A DNA stretch of 64,000 nucleotides from Streptomyces sp. CB02366. Its GTDB lineage: Bacteria; Actinomycetota; Actinomycetes; Streptomycetales; Streptomycetaceae. The stretch covers positions 248,001 through 312,000 of the forward strand of contig NZ_LIVT01000003.1 of assembly GCF_001905905.1 (NCBI RefSeq), given 5' to 3'. The notes below the pieces were generated by a model. It did no database searches. It was not told the DNA's origin and saw nothing but the letters and a program-made list of their open reading frames with translations. Positions within the stretch are counted from its first letter, which is position 1; every line of letters starts with the position of its first letter. A program made the position numbers and the translations under genes. Below, in pieces: positions 26,784 through 35,056 of the stretch.

Positions 26784-28406
26784 TCACGTGCGCTCGTCCG
26801 GGTCCTCTGATGGTCCCGGATCGAGCTCGAACGGGCTCGCGACGGGGAAGTAACGGTGCAGAAAGGAGATGACGGCGTCGGTGCCGCCACGGCTCAGGGA
26901 AACTTCGGCGCCGAGCCCGGACAGCTGCATCTGCTGGATGTCCCGGCGCACCAGGAGCCGGTCCAGGTGGCGTCGGATGCCCGGAAGCGCCGCGTGGAGC
27001 GCGACGGTCGCCTCCCCCGCGGGGTCGGCGAGCCCCGCCGTGCGGGCGAAGTGGTGCGTCAGGCCGTCCGCGGGGTGGGTGAGCGGCAGGACGGGCACCA
27101 GCTGCGCGTCGGGGGTCTGCTCCGGGGCGTACCCGGAGGCGGCCAGACCGACGAGGGCGGAGCGGGTGTAGGGCTGGGGGCCCGGCGCGTAGCCGTGACC
27201 GGTCGCCCGTCCGGTGGCGGCGTGGGCCGTGGCCGTCCAGGGGGCGAAAGATTCCTCGGCCGTCCACGGCCCGCGGCGCGGCCGGGTTCCGCCGTGCGGG
27301 CTGAAGTAGTCGAAGGGGCGCACCGGCCGCCCGAACAGGGCGCCGGGGCGCATCAGGAGGAACCGGTCCGAGAGGTCGGGCAGCTGGTGCAGCCACATCT
27401 CGGCGTCCGGCCCCGCCTGGATCACGGAGAGGTGGTCGGCCGACCTCAGCCAGTGGGGGACCGGGGCCTGCTCCAGAATGTGCACCACGTCCACCCAGGG
27501 GGCGTACTGGTGCAGAGACCTCAGTGCGGCGCGGAGCAGCTCCTCGCCCCAGGGGGTGTCGTGCCGCCAGGGGATGACCGCGTCCACGGGGAAGGTGATC
27601 TCCTCCAGGCGCGGGATGTCGAAGTTCTCCAGCGTGACGGTGGGGTCCATCTCGCCGTCGATGTCCGAGTAGCCCGAGAGCCGTTCGATGCCGATCTCGA
27701 CGCCGGGAGCGTCCCGGGGCACCACCCGCTGGACACGGTTGGGGCGCGGCCCGACGAGGCGTTCGACGGGCAGCGCGTTGTTGACGGTCCAGAACTCGAT
27801 CTCCACGCCCTGGTCGTCGCCGACCCACAGATTCTGCGTGGGATCGGTGCGGAGCCAGGTGATGCGGATCACTTTGGCCTTGCCGTAGTGCTTCCACGCC
27901 TTCATATGGCTGCCAGGGACGGTCCTGGTCTCGTTGTTGGCCGGGGAGGCGGAGACCACGTAGCCGGTGTGTTCCTCCAGCAGTGCCCGCAGGACCCTGC
28001 GGATCTGCCCCTTGTCCTGCTGCTCCACGGCGAAGCAGATCCGCCGGTCGTCGAGTGCGGGCACGGCGAACCACGGGATCTCCGCCCGGTCGAGGGCGTG
28101 CGCGATCAGGTCGTGGTCCAGGCGTCTCGCGAGGTCCGCGGTAAGGCCGCTGTGGACGTGGGCGATCCGGCCGTCGGGGGCTTTGGTCCGGCGCTCGGAG
28201 ACGCCCCGGAAGTCGGACCTGCGGATGCGCCGCAGGGCACGCCGGTGCAGGCGCGCCTCGCGCCGGTCGAGGGTGCGGACCAGACTCCGCTTGACCTTCC
28301 GGCGGACGCGGGGGGTCACACGGTTGGCAGCGACGGACCGCACCGGCAGCGGGACGATACGGCGGTACACCCGAGCGGCGGAGCTCAGTGCGGGTGGGCG
28401 GGCCAC
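26784..28406 (-). CDS. Degenerate Stealth-like protein (copy B)
   Basis: The 540-residue paralogue of its two neighbours has eroded active-site motifs. The CR1 region reads ITFPVDAVIPWRHDTPWG instead of a YTWVDG motif, the CR2 region keeps LRAALRSLHQYAPWVDVVHI but lacks the D-E-L-R block, and the CR3 region reads LPDLSDRFLLMRPGALFGRP, with the F-N-D-D acids gone. The N-terminal domain (RAEIPWFAVPALDDR, VGPRPNRVQRVV) is preserved. The open frame is intact and the codon use looks normal, so this is a gene and not a decaying copy. A non-catalytic partner of copies A or C is the simplest reading, but that is inference. The gene lies 15 bases after copy C. Confidence 0.75.
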   Translation of the reverse strand: MARPPALSSAARVYRRIVPLPVRSVAANRVTPRVRRKVKRSLVRTLDRREARLHRRALRRIRRSDFRGVSERRTKAPDGRIAHVHSGLTADLARRLDHDLIAHALDRAEIPWFAVPALDDRRICFAVEQQDKGQIRRVLRALLEEHTGYVVSASPANNETRTVPGSHMKAWKHYGKAKVIRITWLRTDPTQNLWVGDDQGVEIEFWTVNNALPVERLVGPRPNRVQRVVPRDAPGVEIGIERLSGYSDIDGEMDPTVTLENFDIPRLEEITFPVDAVIPWRHDTPWGEELLRAALRSLHQYAPWVDVVHILEQAPVPHWLRSADHLSVIQAGPDAEMWLHQLPDLSDRFLLMRPGALFGRPVRPFDYFSPHGGTRPRRGPWTAEESFAPWTATAHAATGRATGHGYAPGPQPYTRSALVGLAASGYAPEQTPDAQLVPVLPLTHPADGLTHHFARTAGLADPAGEATVALHAALPGIRRHLDRLLVRRDIQQMQLSGLGAEVSLSRGGTDAVISFLHRYFPVASPFELDPGPSEDPDERT

Positions 28407-28421
28407 GTCATGAACTCCGTT

Positions 28422-30041
28422 TCATCGCTCGTAGGGACTGGGGGTGGGGAAGTAGCCGTTGAGGAAGCCGTCGAGCAGTTCCTGCTGGGCCTCGATGTCC
28501 TCCGGGGTGGAGAAGGCGTCGTTGAGGCAGAAGGAGTCCTGGTTGCGCCCGTCGAGGAGTCTCTGCAGCCGGTCGGCGAGATCGGGCACGGCCAGCTGCA
28601 GGTAGGTGAAGGGCATGGAGGACGGCTGGGCGCGGCCGGTGAGTGCCGCGTAGTAGACCGCGAAGGACGAGGTGGGCGACAGGTCCGTCATCGCGCGGAA
28701 CCTGCTGGCCGAGGTACGCGCCCAGGCCTGCGGGAAATCCCGTTCGGCCTCCTCGATCGCGCTGCGTCGCAACGCGTAGGGAATGTGTTCCATGGGCTGG
28801 GTGATGACCCTGCCGAAGCGTTCGAGCAGGAGCGCCCTGTTGTTCTTGCAGGCCGCGTCCACCGGTGTGTCGGTCTCGACGACGGGCCCCTGCGGGATGC
28901 GGTTGCGGGAGGGGAAGTAGCGCGCGACCCCACTGGGGGTGAAGAAGGAGTACGGCGTCACCGGGCGGCCGATGAACATGTCGTCGTTGAAGTACAGGAA
29001 GTGCTCCGACAGGCCCTCGATGTGGTGCAACTGGCTCTCGATGGAGTGCGAGTTGAAGGTCGGCAGGTCCGTCGGATCGCGGAAGATCTCGCGGTGGCTG
29101 ACCACCTGGATGCCCGGCACGTCCTCACGCATCCAGGCAGGCACCTGGTCGTCAGTGGCTATGTAGATGTTGCGTATCCACGGCGCGAAGAGGTGGAGGG
29201 ACCGCACCGAGTAGCGCAGCTCGTCCCGGCTGATGAAGCGGGCGTCGCTCGCGGACTCCGCGTGGTACACCTCGCCCTTGGCCGAGGCCTTGCGCCTCTG
29301 CCAGGCGGGGTCGTTCCCGTCGACCCAGGTGTAGACGGCATCCACCGGGAAGGTGATCTCGTCGGCCAGCTCCACCAGGAACTCGGGGCGGGTGGCCAGG
29401 AGAGGCGTGGAGCCGGGCGCCGTCCAGTCGGAGATGAACCGGCTGAAGAGACGGGCGGCGCCGAGAACGTTGGGGCCGTGCTCGGACACGGCCCAGGTGA
29501 CGCGGTTGGGCCGGGGCGCGACGAGGTGGCTGCCCTGGCGGCGCCAGAATTCGACGGCGCAGCCGTACTCATGGCCGAGCAGAAGGTGGCGGCCGGGGTC
29601 GGAGCGGGTCCAGCTCACCTGGAGAGCAGCCGCCGTCCTGACGTCGCGCCAGGCCCTGGCGTCGCGGGAAGAGAGCGGCGGGGCCTGCCGGACCTGGTCG
29701 GGCCGGGTGACGCCGAGGTGTCCGGGGTACTGACCGAGGCCCCGGAAGAGGACGTTGAGCACCCGTTCGCGCTCGTCCTCCGCTACGGCGACGACCGTGC
29801 CGTGGTCGGAAGTGCCGCGTACGGCGAAGTGGGCGATGCCGGCCGTGTCCAGCAGTGAGGTGACCGCGGAGCGGTTGGCCTCCCGGGCCGCCAGCGGCGT
29901 GACCGCCCGCATCGGGTAGACGTCGTCGGCCGTGGCGGCCGACGGAGGCGCGCTGTGCGGCTGCGCGGGTATACCGACGGGCGGTCCGGGCGCGTCTGTC
30001 CGCCTCGCCGCGTACGCGGCGGGGCCGGGAATAGTGGTCAC
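28422..30041 (-). CDS. Stealth family sugar-phosphate transferase (copy C)
   Basis: The 539-residue protein has intact Stealth motifs: CR1 FPVDAVYTWVDGNDPAW, CR2 ISRDELRYSVRSLHLFAPWI, CR3 HHIEGLSEHFLYFNDDMFIG and CR4 CLNDAFSTPED. The N-terminal region resembles that of copy A (LLDTAGIAHFAVRG, LVAPRPNRVTWAVSE). I set the start at GTG 30041 because GGAGAGG lies eight bases upstream on the minus strand; the open frame extends to 30212 without a better site. It is the first gene of the six-gene operon. The predicted reaction is transfer of a hexose 1-phosphate onto a growing surface glycan; the actual sugars are unknown. Confidence 0.87.
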   Translation of the reverse strand: MTTIPGPAAYAARRTDAPGPPVGIPAQPHSAPPSAATADDVYPMRAVTPLAAREANRSAVTSLLDTAGIAHFAVRGTSDHGTVVAVAEDERERVLNVLFRGLGQYPGHLGVTRPDQVRQAPPLSSRDARAWRDVRTAAALQVSWTRSDPGRHLLLGHEYGCAVEFWRRQGSHLVAPRPNRVTWAVSEHGPNVLGAARLFSRFISDWTAPGSTPLLATRPEFLVELADEITFPVDAVYTWVDGNDPAWQRRKASAKGEVYHAESASDARFISRDELRYSVRSLHLFAPWIRNIYIATDDQVPAWMREDVPGIQVVSHREIFRDPTDLPTFNSHSIESQLHHIEGLSEHFLYFNDDMFIGRPVTPYSFFTPSGVARYFPSRNRIPQGPVVETDTPVDAACKNNRALLLERFGRVITQPMEHIPYALRRSAIEEAERDFPQAWARTSASRFRAMTDLSPTSSFAVYYAALTGRAQPSSMPFTYLQLAVPDLADRLQRLLDGRNQDSFCLNDAFSTPEDIEAQQELLDGFLNGYFPTPSPYER

Positions 30042-30386
30042 CCTTCGCGCCTCTCCAGAACCAACCGGTGCCACTGCCCAGCCATGGTGCCTCGTTCTCC
30101 CCCGTGAAACGGCCGTGAAGACCGTCTCCCTGCCGCCCCCGAGCTGTTTCCGCCACTCCGTCCCGCCCTGAGGAAACAGCTGGCCACTTTCACATGAAAA
30201 ATAAACCTTCACAGCACAGGCACATCTTCACCGTACGTGCGTTCTATGTCAACACGGGGTCGAGGCCGCGCCGCGGAATACCGGGACAGACAGGTGAACC
30301 GACCGCCGCACCCGCACCGCGCAGGCGTCCACCGCTCGACCCGGCGTTCACGTCCGCGCCACACGGCCCGCGCACCGGGGGGTGTC
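30042..30386. other. 345-bp intergenic region upstream of the Stealth operon
   Basis: This stretch separates the end of the propeller gene from the first Stealth gene, both on the minus strand. It includes a locally AT-richer patch (about 30185-30250) that may hold the operon promoter, but no convincing -35/-10 pair or operator palindrome was found. Confidence 0.4.
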
Positions 30387-31502
30387 TCAGACGCGGGCGG
30401 ACGGCCCCATGGCGAGCCCCGGTTCGTCGTTCTGGCGGGCGACCCACAGACCCCCGTCGGGGGCGAGCGCGGCAATGACCACCCTGCCGTAGGCGTCCAG
30501 AGCCAGACCCGGAGTCCCCGTGCCGCGTTCACCGGTGGGAGACCACCACAGGCCGGCGCCCTCGTTCTCGGTCCCGCAGGCCGCCAGCATCACGTTGCCG
30601 TCGGGGTCGCAGTGCGCCAGGACCGTGCAGTCGTAGTCGTCCAGCGTGGCGCGCAGGGCCGCGACCGGCCCCGTGGGGGCGCCGCCCAGCGGAATCACCC
30701 AGCCGCCCGGGCGGTGGGCGACGATGCCGCCGGACGCCGGATCGGTCCAGTAATAGGTGGCCCGGTCCGGGGCGGTCTCCAGCGCCACCGCAGTGCCCGG
30801 CACCATGGCCACGGGGATGTTCTCCGCACGCTCCGGGAGCGTGTGCGGTTCCGGCTGCACCCACCGGCCCGCGCCCTCCTCCCCCGGGAGCAGCACCTCG
30901 ATCCGCCCCGAGGCCGCCGCCATCACGGCAGGCGCATCCTGGAACATGCTGCCCTGCAGATCGCGCCAGGCCTCCCACTTGCCGCCCTTGCCCTCCCGGC
31001 GCAGCATCAGGCCCCGCCCGGCGTTGCGGACCAGGACGTGGAGGGTGCCCGCGTCGTCGACCGCGCCGGTCGGCACACCGAGCCGCTCGGCCTTGTCCCG
31101 GTCCTTGTGCGGGTTGCCGAGGGAGCGCCACGCGGTGAGCGGGCGACCCGACTGGTACTGGATGGCATGGACCAGGTCCACCGCCGCGGGCCCGTCCGGC
31201 TTCGGCACCGCACGGCGGGCCAGAAAGTGCACATAGCCGTCGGCGCCCTGCGCGATGGAGAGGTGCGTCAGGTCGCGCAGCGGGAAGAGGTCGGGCCCCG
31301 TCCACGAGGAGCCGCCCGGCCGGTCCTGCGTCCAGCGGAGCAGGCCTTCCCGGTTCCGCGCGTACGCCGCGAGCCGCCCGCCCGATCCGAGCAGCAGCCA
31401 TCGCCCGTCGACCGTGGCGTCGGCGCGATGGCTGCTCCGGCTTTCGAAGTCGCCCGGCAAGGTGGGCCTGCTCCGTGCGGATCGTGCGGATCTGACCGGC
31501 AT
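30387..31502 (-). CDS. Lectin-like beta-propeller protein
   Basis: The 371-residue protein is built of repeated blades: GSGGRLAAYARNREGLLRW, GADGYVHFLARRAVP, DAGTLHVLVRNAGRGLMLRR, ASGRIEVLLPGEEGAGRW, DPASGGIVAHRPGGW and DAYGRVVIAALAPDGGLWVA. The blades share pattern and wording with the C-terminal half of the PIG-L protein of the same locus (for example LHVFARNFAQGISMRRRNES against LHVLVRNAGRGLMLRREGKG), so the two probably arose by duplication. There is no signal peptide; the first 25 residues are basic. Binding to the same glycan is a reasonable inference. The start at ATG 31502 is uncertain, with only AGAAGG upstream at a long distance. Confidence 0.65.
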   Translation of the reverse strand: MPVRSARSARSRPTLPGDFESRSSHRADATVDGRWLLLGSGGRLAAYARNREGLLRWTQDRPGGSSWTGPDLFPLRDLTHLSIAQGADGYVHFLARRAVPKPDGPAAVDLVHAIQYQSGRPLTAWRSLGNPHKDRDKAERLGVPTGAVDDAGTLHVLVRNAGRGLMLRREGKGGKWEAWRDLQGSMFQDAPAVMAAASGRIEVLLPGEEGAGRWVQPEPHTLPERAENIPVAMVPGTAVALETAPDRATYYWTDPASGGIVAHRPGGWVIPLGGAPTGPVAALRATLDDYDCTVLAHCDPDGNVMLAACGTENEGAGLWWSPTGERGTGTPGLALDAYGRVVIAALAPDGGLWVARQNDEPGLAMGPSARV

Positions 31503-31835
31503 AGGTGAAGTCGCCTTCTGGATTCTCGGCCGTCTCGGAAGGCCGTCCGACGGCCCGCCCTTCGGGAAGGGGTCAACCCATCATAGGTTCAGCACTTCTT
31601 CACACAGCGTTCGCCCGCCGGCCGAGCCTCGGGCACGTCTTTACAGCGCGAAGGCTCTCGCGAGGCCGCCGGTACTACCCACGTACGATCGCACACCTCA
31701 TTCGCAGCTCGCACGCCTGCTCGATGGATTGTCTATAGTTCTCGCACCAGCCATGTCGGACCGGCCCCTCCCCCCACCCGAGTCCACCCGCCACAGCCCT
31801 CCACCGGGCCGCGAGACCTAGGGACTCGAATCAGG
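31503..31835. other. 333-bp divergent promoter region (propeller gene / LCP gene)
   Basis: The region lies between two divergent genes. On the plus strand TATAGT (31734-31739), about 97 bases upstream of the LCP start, is a good -10 hexamer, but the matching -35 position is poor. Nothing else structured was seen. Confidence 0.4.
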
Positions 31836-32915
31836 ATGAGCAACGACGTCATGCCCCCGGGCCGGCGCGCCGCCCGGCGTTCGGCACAGCCCCGCAAGCG
31901 CCGCCGCGGCCTCAAGATCACGCTCGGCGTCCTGCTCGTCCTGCTGCTCGCCGGCGGCGGAACGGCCTACTGGCTCTACAGCCGGCTCGACCAGAACATC
32001 ACGGCGGTCGACATCGACAAGGCGCTCGGCGAGGACCGCCCCGAGAAGCTGCCCACCAGCGGGCAGAACCTGCTGGTCCTCGGTTCGGACTCGCGCGCCG
32101 GGGCGGAGAACAAGGAGCTGGGCGGCGGCGGCAGCGTCGGCGGCGCGCGCTCCGACACCGCGATGGTGGTGCACATACCCGAGGGCCGGACGAAGGCGGT
32201 CGCCGTCTCCATCCCGCGCGACACGCTGGTGCCCCGGCCCGAGTGCGTCGGGGACGGCGGTTCCACGGTGCCCTCCAAGGAGCGCGTCATGTTCAACTCC
32301 GTCTACTCCCAGGTCGGTCCGGCCTGCGTGGTGAAGACGGTGGAGAAGATGTCCGGCGTCCGCATCGACCACTACCTGGAGATCAACTTCGCCGGGTTCA
32401 AGGACCTGGTCGACGCTATCGGCGGTGTCACCGTCGACGTGCCGCAGGACATCGACGACAAGTCGACCGGGCTGCACCTCAGCGCGGGCCCGCAGAAGCT
32501 GGACGGCACCGAGTCCCTGGCGTACGTACGGACCCGGCACGGCATCGGCGACGGCAGCGACCTCGGCCGCATCGGGCTCCAGCAGCAGTTCCTGATGGCC
32601 CTGCTGAGCGAGGTCAAGTCGCAGGACCTGCTGGGCAGTCCGACGAACTCGTACAAGATCGCCAAGTCCGCCACCAAGGCGCTCACCACCGACTCGGAGC
32701 TGGCGTCGCTCACCTCGCTGGCGGAGTTCGCCCGCTCGATGAACGGCGTCGACCCGGCCTCGATGGAGACGATCATGCTGCCGGTGGCGTACGACAAGAT
32801 CGACGAGAACCGGGTGGTCGCGGCCGAGCCGCAGGCGGGCCGGCTGTGGAAGGCGATCCGCGAGGACGCCGTCATCCCCGAGGACGCGAAGAAGTCCCCC
32901 GCCACCGGGGGCTGA
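31836..32915 (+). CDS. LCP (LytR-CpsA-Psr) family glycopolymer ligase
   Basis: The 359-residue protein has a short basic cytoplasmic start, one membrane helix (ITLGVLLVLLLAGGGTAYWL, about 29-48) and an extracellular LCP domain. Landmarks are LLVLGSDSRAG, ARSDTAMVVHIPEGR, SIPRDTLV, INFAGFKDLVDAIGGV and YVRTRHGIGDGSDLGRI, which supply the Arg and Asp residues that hold the polyprenyl pyrophosphate and Mg2+. LCP enzymes move glycopolymers from undecaprenyl carriers to peptidoglycan or other acceptors. The gene is adjacent to the Stealth locus and divergent from its propeller gene, which fits attachment of a Stealth-made polymer to the wall; that pairing is inferred. Start ATG 31836, with a weak CAGG in front. 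Confidence 0.9.
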   Translation: MSNDVMPPGRRAARRSAQPRKRRRGLKITLGVLLVLLLAGGGTAYWLYSRLDQNITAVDIDKALGEDRPEKLPTSGQNLLVLGSDSRAGAENKELGGGGSVGGARSDTAMVVHIPEGRTKAVAVSIPRDTLVPRPECVGDGGSTVPSKERVMFNSVYSQVGPACVVKTVEKMSGVRIDHYLEINFAGFKDLVDAIGGVTVDVPQDIDDKSTGLHLSAGPQKLDGTESLAYVRTRHGIGDGSDLGRIGLQQQFLMALLSEVKSQDLLGSPTNSYKIAKSATKALTTDSELASLTSLAEFARSMNGVDPASMETIMLPVAYDKIDENRVVAAEPQAGRLWKAIREDAVIPEDAKKSPATGG

Positions 32916-32954
32916 CGGCCCGTCGCGCCGCCCTTCCCGTGACACCCTGCCGGG

Positions 32955-33356
32955 ATGAGCGAGGAGAGCGCGGCGCTGGTGATCGTGGACGGGGCCAACG
33001 TGGTCGGCTCCGTGCCGGACGGATGGTGGCGGGACCGGCGCGGGGCGGCCGAACGGCTGCGTGACTCGCTGGTCCGCCGCGCCGGTGAGGGGTTGCCGGG
33101 CCTGCCCGGCCCGCTGGAGCTGGTGCTCGTCGTGGAAGGGGCCGCCCGGGGCGTCGCCTCCGTGCCCGGCGTCCGGGTGGATTCGGCCCCCGGCAGCGGC
33201 GACGACCTGATCGCCGAGCTGGCGGCCGGTGAGGGGGCCGGCCGGGAGTGCGTCGTCGTCACCGCCGACCGCGGGCTGCGGCAGCGGGTCGAGGCTTACG
33301 GGGCCCGGTGCGTGGGGCCCCGTACGGTACGGTCGCCGGACCCCGGCGGGCGGTGA
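32955..33356 (+). CDS. NYN/PIN-like domain protein
   Basis: The 133-residue protein begins ALVIVDGANVVGSVPDGWW, where the D-G-A-N is the first acidic motif of NYN-type nucleases, and ends with VVVTADRGLRQRVEAYGARCVGP, carrying the T-A-D-R-x-L of the same fold. In between, GSGDDLIAEL gives another acidic pair. NYN domains act on RNA; here the substrate is unknown. No ribosome-binding site is obvious. CACCCT ends six bases before the ATG, so a leaderless transcript or read-through from the LCP gene is possible. It is convergent with the permease gene, with a weak hairpin between them (33357-33380). Confidence 0.7.
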   Translation: MSEESAALVIVDGANVVGSVPDGWWRDRRGAAERLRDSLVRRAGEGLPGLPGPLELVLVVEGAARGVASVPGVRVDSAPGSGDDLIAELAAGEGAGRECVVVTADRGLRQRVEAYGARCVGPRTVRSPDPGGR

Positions 33357-33386
33357 CCACCGGAAGGCCCGGCCCGGTGGCGCCCG

Positions 33387-34892
33387 CTAAGGGCGGTTCT
33401 CCCCGGCCATGCGGCTGTGGGAGCGCCCGTAGGCGAAGTAGATGACCCCCCCGAGCACCATCCAGGCCCCGAACCGCACCCAGGTCTCCACCGGCAGGTT
33501 CAGCATCAGCCAGACCGAGGCGGCCACCGAGACGATCGGGAGCAGCGGCACCAGCGGGGTGCGGAAGGCGCGGGGCAGATCCGGTCGGGTACGGCGCAGG
33601 ACCAGCACGCCGAGGGCGACGACGACGAACGCGAAGAGCGTGCCGATGTTCACCAGGGTGGCCAGCTCCTCGATGCTGGTGAACCCGGCGATGACCGCGA
33701 TCAGCACCCCGAGCAGGATCGTCGGGCGGTACGGGGTGTGGAAGCGCGGGTGGGTCTTGGAGAAGAACCGCGGCAGCAGCCCGTCCCGGCTCATCGCGAA
33801 GAAGACGCGGGTCTGGCCCAGCAGCAGGATCATGCAGACCGTGGTGAGGCCGACCGCCGCGCCGAAGCTGATCAGACCGGCGTAGAACGGGTGCCCGGTG
33901 GCCTTGAAGGCGTCGGCGAGCGGGGCGCTCACGGACAGTTCGCTGTAGTGCTGCATCCCGGTGACGACGATCGAGACCGCCACGTAGAGCACCGTGCAGA
34001 TGACGAGCGAGCCCAGGATGCCGCGCGGCATGTCGCGCTGGGGCAGCTTGGTCTCCTCGGCGGCGGTGGCCACCACGTCGAAGCCGATGAAGGCGAAGAA
34101 GACGATGGAGGCGGCGGTGAAGATGCCCATCACGCCGAAGTGGGTGGGTTCGTAGCCGAACATCAGCTGCACCAGCGGGGCGTCCCAGCCGCCCCCGGCC
34201 TCCTGCTTCTCGGCCGGCGGGATGAAGGGCCTGTAGTTCTCGGCCTTGATGAAGAACAGGCCGGCGATGATCACCATGAGGACCACGCCGACCTTGATCG
34301 CCACGACGACCGTGGTGACGCGGGCGGACAGCTTCATGCCGATGACCAGGATGACGGTCAGGACCAGCACCAGGGCGAAGGCCAGGACGTCGAAGCCGAA
34401 TCCTTCCGCCACGTCCGTCCCCGAGAGTACGTCGGGCAGCGCCCAGCCGGCGTTGTCCAGCAGGGAGCGGATGTAGCCGGACCAGCCGACCGCGACCACC
34501 GCGGTGCCCAGTGCGAACTCCAGCACCAGGTCCCAGCCGATGATCCAGGCCACCAGCTCGCCCAGCGAGGCGTAGGAGAAGGTGTACGCGGAGCCGGCGA
34601 CCGGGACGGTGGAGGCGAACTCGGCGTAGCAGAGCGCGGCCAGGGCGCAGACGACGCCGGCCGCGACGAACGCGATCGCGGTGGCGGGGCCCGCCGTCTC
34701 CTTGGCGACCTGGCCGGTGAGGACGAAGATGCCGGTGCCGATGATGACGCCGACGCCGAAGACCGTCAGGTCCAGGGCGGAGAGGGACTTCTTCAGCCCG
34801 TGTTCCGGCTCCTCGGTGTCCTGGATCGACCGTTCGACGGATTTCGTGCGGAACAAGCCTTTTCCGCGGGGTGGTGTGACCTGCGCGCTCAC
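33387..34892 (-). CDS. APC superfamily amino acid permease
   Basis: The 501-residue membrane protein has 12 or more hydrophobic segments. The first, LTVFGVGVIIGTGIFVLTGQ, contains the G-x-G-x-G-T-G-I unwound helix of APC transporters. Later parts (FFAFIGFDVVATAAEETKLP and RDMPRGILGSLVICTVLYVA) are typical of the cationic amino acid transporter branch (YfnA/CAT-like). The substrate is probably a basic or bulky amino acid. The GTG at 34892 is chosen because GGAGG lies eight bases upstream, whereas the GTG at 34907 would sit on top of that site. The gene appears monocistronic: dxs, in the same direction behind it, ends at a strong terminator. Confidence 0.9.
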   Translation of the reverse strand: MSAQVTPPRGKGLFRTKSVERSIQDTEEPEHGLKKSLSALDLTVFGVGVIIGTGIFVLTGQVAKETAGPATAIAFVAAGVVCALAALCYAEFASTVPVAGSAYTFSYASLGELVAWIIGWDLVLEFALGTAVVAVGWSGYIRSLLDNAGWALPDVLSGTDVAEGFGFDVLAFALVLVLTVILVIGMKLSARVTTVVVAIKVGVVLMVIIAGLFFIKAENYRPFIPPAEKQEAGGGWDAPLVQLMFGYEPTHFGVMGIFTAASIVFFAFIGFDVVATAAEETKLPQRDMPRGILGSLVICTVLYVAVSIVVTGMQHYSELSVSAPLADAFKATGHPFYAGLISFGAAVGLTTVCMILLLGQTRVFFAMSRDGLLPRFFSKTHPRFHTPYRPTILLGVLIAVIAGFTSIEELATLVNIGTLFAFVVVALGVLVLRRTRPDLPRAFRTPLVPLLPIVSVAASVWLMLNLPVETWVRFGAWMVLGGVIYFAYGRSHSRMAGENRP

Positions 34893-34980
34893 CTGCGTTA
34901 CCTCCACGCATTCGTTGTGAACGCCATGATTCGGACAAGTCCGACAAGTGAACGCGCCATCCGGCTCGTTTCATGCGAAT

Positions 34981-35022
34981 GGGCCGGGAGAACCACCCGT
35001 ACAGGGGTGGTCCTCCCGGCCC
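34981..35022 (-). terminator. Terminator after dxs
   Basis: GGGCCGGGAG-A-ACCACCC (34981-34998) pairs with GGGTGGT-C-CTCCCGGCCC (35005-35022), giving 17 pairs with a single mismatch and a six-base loop. It lies just past the dxs stop on the minus strand. Confidence 0.85.
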
Positions 35023-35056
35023 ACAGGCCGCACGAACCGCAGGGCGGGGGCGCGGG

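Noticed and set aside
26856..29858. A 1000-codon plus-strand frame across two Stealth genes.
   Set aside because: It is antisense to two genes with strong Stealth motifs and spans their junction; no ribosome-binding site or domain.
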